This document shows positions 8,598 through 16,565 of a stretch of 32,423 nucleotides of DNA, piece by piece. This stretch comes from a virus. The stretch is from IMG/VR virus record IMGVR_UViG_3300046718_000204, positions 1 through 32,423 of that record. The stretch is one strand, 5' to 3'. Position 1 is the first letter of the stretch; each line of letters begins with the position of its first letter. A program made the position numbers and the translations under genes. Below the pieces are notes generated by a model that was given only the letters and a program-made list of their open reading frames with translations, made no database searches and was not told where the DNA came from.

Positions 8598-10847
8598 TCA
8601 GCCCTCCACATCGTCGAAGGGCACCGCCATCGGCGGGAAGTTGACTGGCAGGCTACCGGGGTCGGCCCACGGCTGGATCGGCTGGCCGGACAGCGTGCCC
8701 TCGCGCTTGCTCTTGGTGTTGCCGCTGATCGCCGGCACGGCGTGCGCCCGCGGGCCGGTCTTCCGGATCTTGCCGAGCAGGCCGTCGTCACCGAAGACGG
8801 TGTCCCACTTCACCTGCTCGATCTGCGTCGATGACCCGCCGCGGCGCCACAGCACGGCGATGACAGCCTGCATGCCGGCGGCGACGTGCGCCGAGCTGAG
8901 GATGTCGAAGGCGACCTGCGCGTGCATCAGCCACAGGTCGATGACGTGCTGCGCCGCGGAGACGCCGACCGCGTCGTTGGTCGTGGTCGCCGACGGCGTG
9001 CGCACGTTCGTCAGCTCGACGAGGCCCTGCTCGTCGTAGCCGCTGGTCGTTGCCTGCCACAGCAACTCGGCGTCCGACAGCGCGCCGCCGACCAGCGTAC
9101 CGTTGACCCGGATGCTGTAGGCGAAGTCGTTCTGGTCGACGTAGTGGTTCCAGTTGTCCGCGACGACCGCGACGCCGCCGACCGTGAACGCGTTGACGTT
9201 GACGTCGTGCGGCGTGTTGACCGCGTCGAGACCGAGGATGCTCGACCGCTTGCCCTGCGTACCGGTGACGGTGATCGACAGCAGGTTGATGTTCAGCGCC
9301 TGCCCGCGGCTCGCGCCGACACCGGGACCGCCCGGAGGCGAGTTCGGCCACGGATACGGGCCGTTCTTGATCTGAAAGACCTCGCAGAGCGTGTTGCCCT
9401 CGACGATGAGGTTCGAGACGGTGCGATTTGCGATCGTCCAGGTTTCCTGGCCGACGTCGCCGGCGAGCAGTATGCCAATGATCGGGTTCGTCGCGACCGG
9501 GTTGTAGTAGGACTGGTCGAGCAGCGCGATCGTTATAGCCCAGCAGCCATCAGCGATGTGGAAGGAGCTGGTCGGGAACGGCGGCGTCTGGTTCGGCCGG
9601 TATCCGAAGCGGAGGCAGGACTGCGTGAGGTGCACGAACGCGATGTTCGTAACCGTGATGTTGCCGCCGTTGGCGGCCGCCTGCCAGTGGTCGTCGGCGT
9701 TGACCGAGATGCACCGCGCCCAGGTCGCCGCCCCCGTATGGTAGTCGGGGACCAGCGCGACGCCGCCCATGCCGCCGTACCAGTCGGCGAGCAGCATCGC
9801 GTCTGTCAGCGTGCTCAGGCCGCCCAGGTTGAAGTAGTAGCACGGGTCGACGATCGTGACGCCGGTAATGCTGTTCCCGAAGACCGTCAGCTCAGACGCC
9901 GGGCCGCCGCCGGGCGTGGCGCCGAGGAACATGGAGAACATCGCGCCTTGCGTGAACGGCAGGCCTTGCGTCACCGAGCCGCCGCCACCGACGCCCTCGC
10001 CAGACCAGCTCCCATAGCCGACGCCGATCGAGACGCCCGACTTGCTGCGCCCGTCGAACGTGCCGATGACGTAGGCCCCCGGCTTCATGTAGGCCGTCGA
10101 ATTGGCGCCGATCGCGACGCGGTTGTTCGCGCCGGGCAGCGTGTGCACGCCCGGCTCGAAGACTAGCGTCGTTCCGTCGGCGATCGACGTCTGCGAGCCG
10201 TTGTAGGTGATCGAGCCGCCGGCAGGCGCGAGCCCGGACGGGCCGACCGCGAGGTTGACGCGGTTCTTCCAGTCGCCGTTGATGACGGCGACGATCTGCC
10301 CGTAGACCGGCATCAGGAGCGTCAGGTTGCCGCCGTTGATCGCCGCGACGAGGTTGAGCGTCGCCGGGAACAGTTGGAAGTTCGTCACCGGCCCGCTGGA
10401 CAGGTGGACGTTCCAGATGACAGCGCTGTCGGCGCCGACCTTGCACCAGTGCTCGGCGACCGTGTCGCCCTGGTTCCACTTCTGCGTCTTTAGCTGCGAC
10501 GGCGCGCCGTGCCCGAAGACGACGGCGCCGTTCGGGCCGCCGCCGATGTCGACGGTCGTCGTGTAGAGAGGGCTCGACTTGCTGGTCGGCTTCACGACGA
10601 AGGTGTCGCCGGCCGACGGCGCGACGGAGAAGCCGGCGCCGGTCATCGTCTGCGCGGCCGTCGTACCCGACGCGACGACGGCCGACTGGTTGCGCAGCGC
10701 CACCGTGGCCGTGCCCGCGTCGAACGTGATCGTCGCGCCGACCCAGCAGTTCGGCGACGTGCCGACCGTCGTGACGAGGTTCGTCTGCGTGTTGGCCCCG
10801 GCCCCGATCGTGCCGGCCTGCCCGTTCCATGCTTCGAGAACGGTCAT
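8598..10847 (-). CDS. Virion protein with GH49 dextranase-like right-handed beta-helix (749 aa)
   Basis: ATG at 10847 follows the upstream TAG by three bases. After a Gly/Ala/Thr-rich N-terminal region, residues about 165-420 follow the organisation of glycoside hydrolase family 49 (dextranase, isopullulanase). They show a VFEPGVHTLPG segment near 229, then YMKPGAYVIGTFDGR near 253, a 'GxGxxSGEG' turn near 277, and SVNADDHWQAAANGG around the Asp pair 385-386, ending with CLRFGYRPN near 410-418. In GH49 enzymes the corresponding loop carries the catalytic Asp pair. Here the third residue of the usual Asp triplet is His, and an upstream catalytic Asp may be missing, so activity is uncertain. 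The C-terminal 300 residues continue as beta-rich sequence. The likely role is binding or cutting host-surface or matrix glucan. The location in a structural operon makes it a probable virion depolymerase or receptor-binding protein. Confidence 0.6.
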   Translation of the reverse strand: MTVLEAWNGQAGTIGAGANTQTNLVTTVGTSPNCWVGATITFDAGTATVALRNQSAVVASGTTAAQTMTGAGFSVAPSAGDTFVVKPTSKSSPLYTTTVDIGGGPNGAVVFGHGAPSQLKTQKWNQGDTVAEHWCKVGADSAVIWNVHLSSGPVTNFQLFPATLNLVAAINGGNLTLLMPVYGQIVAVINGDWKNRVNLAVGPSGLAPAGGSITYNGSQTSIADGTTLVFEPGVHTLPGANNRVAIGANSTAYMKPGAYVIGTFDGRSKSGVSIGVGYGSWSGEGVGGGGSVTQGLPFTQGAMFSMFLGATPGGGPASELTVFGNSITGVTIVDPCYYFNLGGLSTLTDAMLLADWYGGMGGVALVPDYHTGAATWARCISVNADDHWQAAANGGNITVTNIAFVHLTQSCLRFGYRPNQTPPFPTSSFHIADGCWAITIALLDQSYYNPVATNPIIGILLAGDVGQETWTIANRTVSNLIVEGNTLCEVFQIKNGPYPWPNSPPGGPGVGASRGQALNINLLSITVTGTQGKRSSILGLDAVNTPHDVNVNAFTVGGVAVVADNWNHYVDQNDFAYSIRVNGTLVGGALSDAELLWQATTSGYDEQGLVELTNVRTPSATTTNDAVGVSAAQHVIDLWLMHAQVAFDILSSAHVAAGMQAVIAVLWRRGGSSTQIEQVKWDTVFGDDGLLGKIRKTGPRAHAVPAISGNTKSKREGTLSGQPIQPWADPGSLPVNFPPMAVPFDDVEG

Positions 10848-10850
10848 GGT

Positions 10851-12242
10851 CTACGGGTCGGCGTAGGTTGGGGACCCCGTGGTGCTCGGCAGGTAGCCGA
10901 AGCCGGCGACGAACAGCCAGTACTGCAGCTTGCCGGCGGTCTGCGGCCCGGCCGCGGTGTCGAGGAAGACGAGCGTGTCGTCGAGCTTCCAGGCGACCGG
11001 CGACGTCGCGGCCTTCTGGCGCAGGATCCAGAAGGTGCCGTCGATCTGTTGCCACGGCGTGAGGATGCAGTCGTCCACCAGCAGGTAGCCGGACGTAGTG
11101 GTGTTCCACTCGATCTCGATCGTCAGCGCGTTGGTGTCGAAGTTCTTCGGCCAGTGGTTCTGGCCGATCGGGACGATGATCTCGGCCCAGTTCGCGCCAA
11201 GCGACGCGATCGACGTCGTAACCGTCTGCGAGCCGAAGCGCACGACGACGTTGCCGCCGAGGGCGGAGCCGATCGTCTTGTTGACCATCACGCGCAGGAA
11301 GTACGGCGTGCTCGGGTCGAACTGCTGGATCTGCATCGACGTCAGCGGCTGCGAGACCTTGACGGTCGAGCCGCCGGAGCTGAGCTTAAGTGAGCCGCTC
11401 ACCTGCGAGCCGGGGTAGTCGCGGTAGAAGTTGACCGTGTCCTGGCTGATCTGCGCCGGCGTGGTCTCCGCCCAGCCGTTGAACTTCGGCGAGGCCGAGC
11501 CGTTGTAGTCACTGAAGGAACTGTTGCGCAGCAGCGAGCCGCCGAGCCCGGTCCCCGCGTGCGAGCTGATGAGCTGCACGTTCGCGCCCTGGCCGCTGCC
11601 GTGCCCGTTGCTGAAGCGTAGCAGCGAGTCGAACGACGCCGCGGCGCCGACCATCTCGAAGACCTCGGCCTCCTTCTGCGCGCCGGTGTTCTGGTCCTGC
11701 CGGCACCGGAAGGTCTTCTTCTCCGTGTTGCAGGCTTCGAGCGAGAAGTTGTTCTGGTCGACGGTCAGCCGGCTCATGGCGCCGGTGCCGACGATCGTGC
11801 CGGCGCCGCCGACGGTGTTCGAGTTGCCGAACGTGCCCGTCGTGTCGAAGGTGATGTTGCGCGACTTGACCGTGAAGCTCTTCTGCACGTACCACTCGTA
11901 GAGCGCGCGGAACGCCTGCGCCGCGGAGCGGTAGCCGGACCCGGTGCCCATGCCGGCCGTGGCGTCGGCGGCGAGGATGCGCATGTACTCGAAGACGACG
12001 GGGGTCACGACCTCCGCTGCCTTCTGCTGCGTCAGCATGGCCGACAGCGACGCGCGCATGCTGTCGGTGAATCCCGACAGCGCCACCGGCAGGAAGTCAC
12101 CCTTCAGGATGGTCTCGACGGCGTTGAACTTGCCTGCCGCCGCGGCCATGGTGCCGTCGGCGAAGTTGCGCGCGGTCTCAAGAACGTCGACCGCGGCCTT
12201 CCACTGGTTGACGATCTCGGCTTCGGTCGGGGTTCCGGCCAT
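10851..12242 (-). CDS. Probable structural protein with carbohydrate-binding-like beta-sandwich (463 aa)
   Basis: ATG at 12242 is preceded by CACCTGACCG, a junction sequence repeated upstream of the gene starting at 16562. The N-terminal 120 residues are helical (MAGTPTEAEIVNQWKAAVDV onward) and would suit assembly onto the virion. Residues about 125-235 are beta-rich. The region from about 240 to 410 (NSSFSDYNGSASPKFNGWAE, then LKLSSGGSTVKVSQPL and YFLRVMVNKTIGS, ending GYLLVDDCILTPW) has the strand order of CBM4/CBM22-like beta-sandwich modules, which bind polysaccharide. The C-terminus (WKLDDTLVFLD...) adds a small domain. The neighbouring GH49-like gene supports a carbohydrate-facing role. 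The family assignment is inference. Confidence 0.5.
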   Translation of the reverse strand: MAGTPTEAEIVNQWKAAVDVLETARNFADGTMAAAAGKFNAVETILKGDFLPVALSGFTDSMRASLSAMLTQQKAAEVVTPVVFEYMRILAADATAGMGTGSGYRSAAQAFRALYEWYVQKSFTVKSRNITFDTTGTFGNSNTVGGAGTIVGTGAMSRLTVDQNNFSLEACNTEKKTFRCRQDQNTGAQKEAEVFEMVGAAASFDSLLRFSNGHGSGQGANVQLISSHAGTGLGGSLLRNSSFSDYNGSASPKFNGWAETTPAQISQDTVNFYRDYPGSQVSGSLKLSSGGSTVKVSQPLTSMQIQQFDPSTPYFLRVMVNKTIGSALGGNVVVRFGSQTVTTSIASLGANWAEIIVPIGQNHWPKNFDTNALTIEIEWNTTTSGYLLVDDCILTPWQQIDGTFWILRQKAATSPVAWKLDDTLVFLDTAAGPQTAGKLQYWLFVAGFGYLPSTTGSPTYADP

Positions 12243-12277
12243 CGGTCAGGTGTCCTGCCGGCGCGAGGCCGGTCGCG

Positions 12278-12880
12278 TCAGTTGCCGAGCAGTTCTTCGA
12301 TGCTCGCGGGCTCCGGCCACACGATGCCAGTCTTGTTCACCGTCTCCGGGACCCGGTAGCCCTGCTCGCCGCTCTCCTGGTCCGCGCAGAGCTGCATGAA
12401 CATGAACTCCGCGGCGGGCCGGTCGCCCTCGCGGTAGACGTACTCGTTCGTCGGACCGTTCGACGCGCGGGCCGTCGCGACCTCGGCGGCCGTGGGGATC
12501 TCCACCAGCTCGCCGTAGCGGGTCTCCACCGGCGCGTCGCCGGTCGGCTTGCCGGGCGTGAACGACCCGCTGCCGAGGTGTTTCCGGAAGCGGATGACGA
12601 GGCGCGGCAGCTTCTCCTGGATCAAGTGCAGGCGCGCCGCGTCGATCTGCGTGATGGCGCCGACGCGGGAGACGCGCTGCGTGCGCGACTCGCCCTCCTT
12701 CTGGATCAAGTCCTCGTTCGTCTTCGGGAACGACACGCCGCAACTGATGTCGCCGAGCGGGCACTCCTTCGTCAGACCGACCCAGTAGCGGTACGCCTTC
12801 GCCGAGCCGACGGTGTTCCTGCGCAGGTCGCCGACGAGGGTCGAGCCGGGAATGTGGGTGACGTTTTCGAGGGCAGTCAA
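12278..12880 (-). CDS. Hypothetical structural-module protein (200 aa, TTG start)
   Basis: The reading frame starts with TTG at 12880. A GGAG ribosome-binding-like sequence lies about 10 bases upstream, and no ATG or GTG is available nearer the conserved-looking N-terminus (TALENVTHIPGS). The product is 200 residues with mixed alpha/beta character, including RNTVGSAKAYRYWVGLTKE near 20-38 and ITQIDAARLHLIQEKLPRL near 76-94. The latter is an amphipathic helix. It is the first gene after the terminator-like hairpin that follows the major capsid gene, and it ends 35 bases before the next gene. I do not recognise the family. Position suggests a minor head or head-tail joining protein. Confidence 0.6.
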   Translation of the reverse strand: MTALENVTHIPGSTLVGDLRRNTVGSAKAYRYWVGLTKECPLGDISCGVSFPKTNEDLIQKEGESRTQRVSRVGAITQIDAARLHLIQEKLPRLVIRFRKHLGSGSFTPGKPTGDAPVETRYGELVEIPTAAEVATARASNGPTNEYVYREGDRPAAEFMFMQLCADQESGEQGYRVPETVNKTGIVWPEPASIEELLGN

Positions 12881-12917
12881 GGGATCCAGTCTCCAGGTTG
12901 CGGGCTTCGCGCGGCTG

Positions 12918-12956
12918 GCAGAAACGGGGCGCCCCCACCGCGCGGGAGGACGCCCC
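12918..12956 (-). terminator. Terminator/attenuator-like hairpin after the major capsid gene
   Basis: Read on the minus strand, the 82-base gap after the capsid stop folds into GGGGCGTCCTC paired with GGGGGCGCCCC. This gives 11 pairs including two G-U, around a GC-rich loop, followed immediately by GTTTCT. The U-tract is weak, so read-through into the downstream structural genes is expected. This would give more capsid message than downstream message. Confidence 0.5.
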
Positions 12957-12962
12957 AGCCGG

Positions 12963-13973
12963 TCAGGCGATCTTGATGGCGGAGAACGGCAGGGCGATGC
13001 CGGCGCCGGCGCGCTTGTCCCACTGGACGTATTCCTGTCCGGTGTTGCGCGTGGTGTCGCTGTTGTTGTCGCCGATCAGCGAGCTGAACTCCATCAGCGG
13101 CTGGCGGTCGAGCATGAAGAGCGGCTTCTTCGGCGCGCCCTTGAGGATGACGAACCAAGTCGTCGCGGTAGCGATGCGCTGCGTGCCCCACAGAGTGCAG
13201 TCGCGGCTCGCGTCCTGCACGATGTTCGTCGGCGTGACGCCGAGGGCCAGCGTGCCGGTCATCGCGCCACCGGTGGTGAGGCCGAGGCCCTGGCGCCGCT
13301 GCAGGAACGCCTGCTCGAACTGCAGGGTCGCGGCGGCCGGGTAGATGACGACGAAGCCCTGCTGGATGACCTCGTCCGACCACAGGGGCTGGCCCTTGCC
13401 GTCCTGCATCAGCCGGAACTGCGCCACGGCGGCGTAGAAGTCGGTGAGGATCGCCGACACCGAGGACGTGCCCGACGTGGCGAGCAGGTTGCCGTTGGTG
13501 ACGCCGAAGCGCGCGGCGCCGCCGGCGGTCGTCGCGAACATCGCGGCGCCGTCCGGGGCGTTCTGCGTCGCCGGCAGCGTCGCGGTCGTCGCGAGCAGCA
13601 GGTCGAAGGCGAACCGCTCCGGCAGCAGCGCGGCCGACATGCCGGTCTGCCGCGCCGAGTCGTAGAGCGACGACGTCTGGTCGTCCGCCCGGTCGTCGCG
13701 GTGCCACGAGATGCGGCGGCCGAAGTTGTAGATCGGCACCGTGAACGTCACCGAGCGGTTCGCGTCCTCGGGGATCGGGTCACCGCGGCGCCAGAAGGCG
13801 ACGTGCGGCGCGGCCTCGAAGTACGCGAACTCGTGCTGGCGGTTCCAGGCCGTCAACCCGTCCATGATGAGTGAGAGGCGACTGTCTGCCTGCCGGTTCT
13901 GGACGGCAAGGTAGGTGTCGGCGAACTCGGTCCGCAGACCGTTCGCGAGGACTGCACTGGCAACAACGTCCAT
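12963..13973 (-). CDS. Major capsid protein, Mu gpT-like
   Basis: ATG at 13973 with a GAGAAACG sequence about 5-12 bases upstream. The 336-residue product has the length and features of the Mu-like major head subunit (gpT family). These include an N-terminal helix (LRTEFADTYLAVQ), the segment VTFTVPIYNFGRRISWHRDDRADD (about 74-97; a family-typical domain entry), and a central region in which FYAAVAQFRLMQDGKGQPLW is followed by VVIYPAA. The C-terminal region has WFVILKGAPKKPLFMLDRQPL and ends near YVQWDKRAGAGIALPFSAIKIA, where gpT proteins have a similar 'G...lP..a' ending. Capsid subunits of this type form the HK97-fold shell. It is flanked by a decoration-like gene upstream and a terminator-like hairpin downstream, the usual arrangement for the most abundant protein. 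Confidence 0.88.
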   Translation of the reverse strand: MDVVASAVLANGLRTEFADTYLAVQNRQADSRLSLIMDGLTAWNRQHEFAYFEAAPHVAFWRRGDPIPEDANRSVTFTVPIYNFGRRISWHRDDRADDQTSSLYDSARQTGMSAALLPERFAFDLLLATTATLPATQNAPDGAAMFATTAGGAARFGVTNGNLLATSGTSSVSAILTDFYAAVAQFRLMQDGKGQPLWSDEVIQQGFVVIYPAAATLQFEQAFLQRRQGLGLTTGGAMTGTLALGVTPTNIVQDASRDCTLWGTQRIATATTWFVILKGAPKKPLFMLDRQPLMEFSSLIGDNNSDTTRNTGQEYVQWDKRAGAGIALPFSAIKIA

Positions 13974-14027
13974 GGTCGTTTCTCGTTCTGTTCAGGAAAG
14001 GCGGTCGGCGAAGGTGTCAGGCCAGGG

Positions 14028-14480
14028 CTACTGGCCCAGGTACTCGCTCGGGGTGAAGAGTTCCACGTCGAACGACGTCGAGCTGTTGAAGCTCTTGATC
14101 CAGCCGATGGCCTTGACGTTGGTGTTCGGCGTCACGGTCAGGTCGGCCGACGCGTTGCTCGTCGTGCTGTAGACGAGGTCGTTCACGTTGGCGATGGTCG
14201 AGGCACCGGCCACCGGGACGCCGAGCAGGGTCCGCCCCGAGACGTCCACGCGAGCCCGCACCTGCGGGGACGCGCCGGTGTTGCCGAGCACGTCGAACTC
14301 GACGACGCCGACGAACTTGCTGGTGGCGACGTCGCCGCCCGGCCACAGGTCCAGGGTGCCGGCCGCGAGCGTGCCGACGAGCATGCCGGCGTAGAGCTGC
14401 AGCGCGTTCGTGACGACGTAGGTGTTGTAGACCCCGCGCGGGGAGGTCTGCAGGATGATGTTCGCAGTCTGCGTGGCCAT
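14028..14480 (-). CDS. Probable capsid decoration (cement) protein (150 aa)
   Basis: ATG at 14480 with CCGAGAACAGAAAC upstream, similar to the sequence before the capsid gene. The product is 150 residues and almost entirely beta-strand, with many Thr, Val and Ala and no Cys. It includes the pattern LYAGMLVGTLAAGTLDLWPGGD (about 29-50), followed by FVGVVEFDVLGNTGA (about 56-70). The small-molecule-free beta-barrel look, with a 'G..v.....a....D.......a.V.........v' strand order, is shared by capsid cement proteins of tailed phages, which stabilise the mature shell. Its place between scaffold and capsid genes is the standard position for a decoration protein. The family is inferred from this context and composition. 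Confidence 0.6.
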   Translation of the reverse strand: MATQTANIILQTSPRGVYNTYVVTNALQLYAGMLVGTLAAGTLDLWPGGDVATSKFVGVVEFDVLGNTGASPQVRARVDVSGRTLLGVPVAGASTIANVNDLVYSTTSNASADLTVTPNTNVKAIGWIKSFNSSTSFDVELFTPSEYLGQ

Positions 14481-14519
14481 GTTTCTGTTCTCGGGTTCCG
14501 GTCAGTCTGGATTCGGTTC

Positions 14520-14536
14520 GCCGCCCATCGGGCGGC
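14520..14536 (-). other. Perfect 7-bp hairpin between scaffold and decoration genes
   Basis: GCCGCCC and GGGCGGC are separated by three bases in the 77-base gap between the protease/scaffold gene and the decoration gene. No U-tract follows, so it is not a normal intrinsic terminator. It may stabilise or define the 5' end of the decoration-capsid message. Confidence 0.4.
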
Positions 14537-14557
14537 ACGATGTCTTCGGGAGCGGGA

Positions 14558-15109
14558 TCAGCCGGCGACGGCTTGCTTCTTCTTGATGATGAAGCGCTTG
14601 TCGAGGGTCGCCATGTTGATCGCGACGTAGCGCTCCTCGCTCGTGCGCGTGTAGCCGCGCTCGTTCTGGATCTGCCACTCGCGCGCGAAGTTCGCGGCCT
14701 TCTCGACGGCCTCGGTGCCGAACTCGGTGTACTCCAGCGCGGCCGGGCTGGCGTTCGCCGGCGAGCTGCCGGAGAACCGCGCGGCGTCGCCGGTCATGTC
14801 GCGGGGCACCGCGGCGAAGGTCGTCACCATGCCGTCGACGTACGCCTTGAAGGCGGCGGCGCCGTGGTCGGCGTGGAACTTGGTCAGCATCTTCTCGGGC
14901 TCGGCGCCGAGCGGCCGGCCTTCGAGGCGCTTCAGCGCGTCGGCGACGTCGTCCTTGCGCTGCTGCAGCTTGTCGCGCTCGGTCGCCTGGGCCTTGAGTG
15001 CCGTGACCTCGCCTTGCAGCGCGGCCATCTGCACCACGACGCCGGCGTCGTCCTTCTTCTCGACGGGGGAGGGAACTTCGGTCTTCTTGTTGGGATCCAT
15101 GGCACTCAT
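14558..15109 (-). CDS. Internal in-frame start for free scaffold protein (183 aa)
   Basis: Within the protease-scaffold gene, ATG at 15109 (MSAMDPNKKTEV) is preceded by GGCGGAGAGAGC, a good Shine-Dalgarno sequence (GGAG, five bases from ATG). Translation from here gives a 183-residue scaffold-only protein that contains the coiled coil and basic C-terminus but not the protease. Nested scaffold genes of this kind are established for lambda (C/Nu3) and Mu (I/Z). A second in-frame ATG follows three codons later. The site is seen in the sequence; its use is inferred. Confidence 0.55.
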   Translation of the reverse strand: MSAMDPNKKTEVPSPVEKKDDAGVVVQMAALQGEVTALKAQATERDKLQQRKDDVADALKRLEGRPLGAEPEKMLTKFHADHGAAAFKAYVDGMVTTFAAVPRDMTGDAARFSGSSPANASPAALEYTEFGTEAVEKAANFAREWQIQNERGYTRTSEERYVAINMATLDKRFIIKKKQAVAG

Positions 15110-16027
15110 GCTCTCTCCGCCGGGGACGGCGGCCTTCGCCGGTCCGGACAGGGAATCGGGGTTTGCGGAAGTGGCGGCCTTGCGGCGGATCGCGTCGATT
15201 GCCGCCGTGATCGCCGCGAGGTCGGCGATCGTCAGCGTGCCGTCTTCGATCATCTGCACGACCGTCGCGGCGGGGCCGCTGGTCGCGTCCATCGGTTGCT
15301 CGTCCTTGCCCTCGCCGGGCGCGGGCACGCCGGCGCCTGAGCCGGTGTCGCCACCTTCCTTGTCAGGCGGGGCGGTCTTCTTCGGCGGCGCGTCGGCGGC
15401 CTTCTCGTCTTTCGCGTCGTCCTTCTTGTCGGCCTTCGCGTCGTCGGCGAACAGGACGGTCCCGCCCTTGCCGCGCTGGAAGAACACCGGCTCTGCAAGC
15501 ATCGGGTTCGACGGCCAGTCGTGCTGCTCGCTCTTGAACGTCGCCACCTGCGAGTTGTCGAGCACGCTGCCGATGACCAGCATGGGCAGCTCCAGATACG
15601 GCGCCTCGTGGTCGAGCAGCGCGAGCGAGTTGAGCTGCGGCTTCTCGGCGTCGAAGATTTCCACCGAGCGATAGGGCAGGCGCTTCTGCAGGACGTCGAC
15701 GCCGACGCTCGGGTCGGTGATGACAAGGTCTGCCATCACGGCGACCTTCGGCTCACCCTTGAATGTGATGCGTCGCGTGCCTGTGATGCGGAAGTAGCCG
15801 GCCGCGCGCACCGGGTCCGTCAGCGCGCCTCCGCCGTGGTGCTTGACGTGCAGCGGCGGGTAGTAGCCTTCCAATTCGGCCTGCATCGCCTGCGACACCG
15901 CGGACTTGATCCACGTCACGTCGAAGTCGTGGTCGCCGCGCTGGCACTCGACGAAGATCGGCACGTCGCGGATCGTCAGCGTCCCGTCGGCGGCGCGCAC
16001 TGCTCGGTAGCCTACGATTGGATCCAT
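14558..16027 (-). CDS. Prohead maturation protease fused to scaffold domain (489 aa)
   Basis: ATG at 16027, four bases after the upstream stop. Residues 1-155 form the protease: YYPPLHVKHHGGG (56-67) supplies candidate catalytic His residues (60, 63, 64), PYRSVEIFD (118-126) carries the likely nucleophile Ser121, and SLALLDHEAPYLELPML (134-150) is the conserved C-terminal motif of Mu gpI-like phage proteases. A long acidic/basic low-complexity linker (about 195-255, repeats of DDAKADKKDDAKDEK type) follows. A second domain from about 307 includes a coiled coil (ALQGEVTALKAQATERDKLQQ) and a basic C-terminus (KRFIIKKKQAVAG). This matches the known arrangement in which the protease digests its own C-terminal scaffold during head maturation. 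It lies directly before the decoration and capsid genes. Confidence 0.85.
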   Translation of the reverse strand: MDPIVGYRAVRAADGTLTIRDVPIFVECQRGDHDFDVTWIKSAVSQAMQAELEGYYPPLHVKHHGGGALTDPVRAAGYFRITGTRRITFKGEPKVAVMADLVITDPSVGVDVLQKRLPYRSVEIFDAEKPQLNSLALLDHEAPYLELPMLVIGSVLDNSQVATFKSEQHDWPSNPMLAEPVFFQRGKGGTVLFADDAKADKKDDAKDEKAADAPPKKTAPPDKEGGDTGSGAGVPAPGEGKDEQPMDATSGPAATVVQMIEDGTLTIADLAAITAAIDAIRRKAATSANPDSLSGPAKAAVPGGESMSAMDPNKKTEVPSPVEKKDDAGVVVQMAALQGEVTALKAQATERDKLQQRKDDVADALKRLEGRPLGAEPEKMLTKFHADHGAAAFKAYVDGMVTTFAAVPRDMTGDAARFSGSSPANASPAALEYTEFGTEAVEKAANFAREWQIQNERGYTRTSEERYVAINMATLDKRFIIKKKQAVAG

Positions 16028-16031
16028 AGGG

Positions 16032-16562
16032 TCAGGTCGCCGCGAAGGCGCTCCGGTCGATGCCGAGACGGATACCGATCTGCAGGCCGCTGCCGAGCGC
16101 GATCGCGGTGCGCGCGATCAGCAGCCCGTAGAGCGAGCCGTAGTAGACCATCGGTGAGTACGCGGCGAGCGAGCTGTCCATGCCGCGGTAGATGTCGAGC
16201 ACGCCGACCGTCGACTTGTTCGCGGTCTTGAAGTTGAACATGCCGATCAACTTCTGCATGTCGGCGGCGACGAGGCCCGCCGCGACGTTGTCGGCGACCG
16301 CCGTCGGCGCCGCGTCGAACAGCAGCAGGTCGTAGTCCGCGGCGACCGACGCGCCGGTCATCAGGATCGCGTCCATGACCTGCCCGCCGCACGTCTGCCC
16401 CTCGGTGAACTGCAGCCAGTTGCTCGCGCCGGTCGTGTCGCTGATCTGGTCGCCGATCGCGTAGGCGACGGCGTCCGCCGGCCGCAGGAACTGCACCATC
16501 GCCGAGCTGTAGCCGTTCGGCCAGTTCGTCTTCAGCGTGTTCGTGTTGACAGTGGCTGGCAT
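16032..16562 (-). CDS. Hypothetical head-module protein (176 aa)
   Basis: ATG at 16562 lies just 3 bases after the stop of the small membrane peptide, in the junction CACCTGACCGATG that also precedes the gene at 12242. The product is 176 residues with predicted strands and two hydrophobic helices (LARTAIALGS-type region near 150-160; YYGSLYGLLIARTAIALG). It has single Cys and Trp residues and no recognisable domain. The last 50 residues are rich in Tyr, Gly and Ile and could be buried in an assembly. It sits between the MuF-type gene and the protease, where phages often encode minor head or accessory proteins. No function can be assigned. Confidence 0.65.
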   Translation of the reverse strand: MPATVNTNTLKTNWPNGYSSAMVQFLRPADAVAYAIGDQISDTTGASNWLQFTEGQTCGGQVMDAILMTGASVAADYDLLLFDAAPTAVADNVAAGLVAADMQKLIGMFNFKTANKSTVGVLDIYRGMDSSLAAYSPMVYYGSLYGLLIARTAIALGSGLQIGIRLGIDRSAFAAT

Positions 16563-16565
16563 CGG

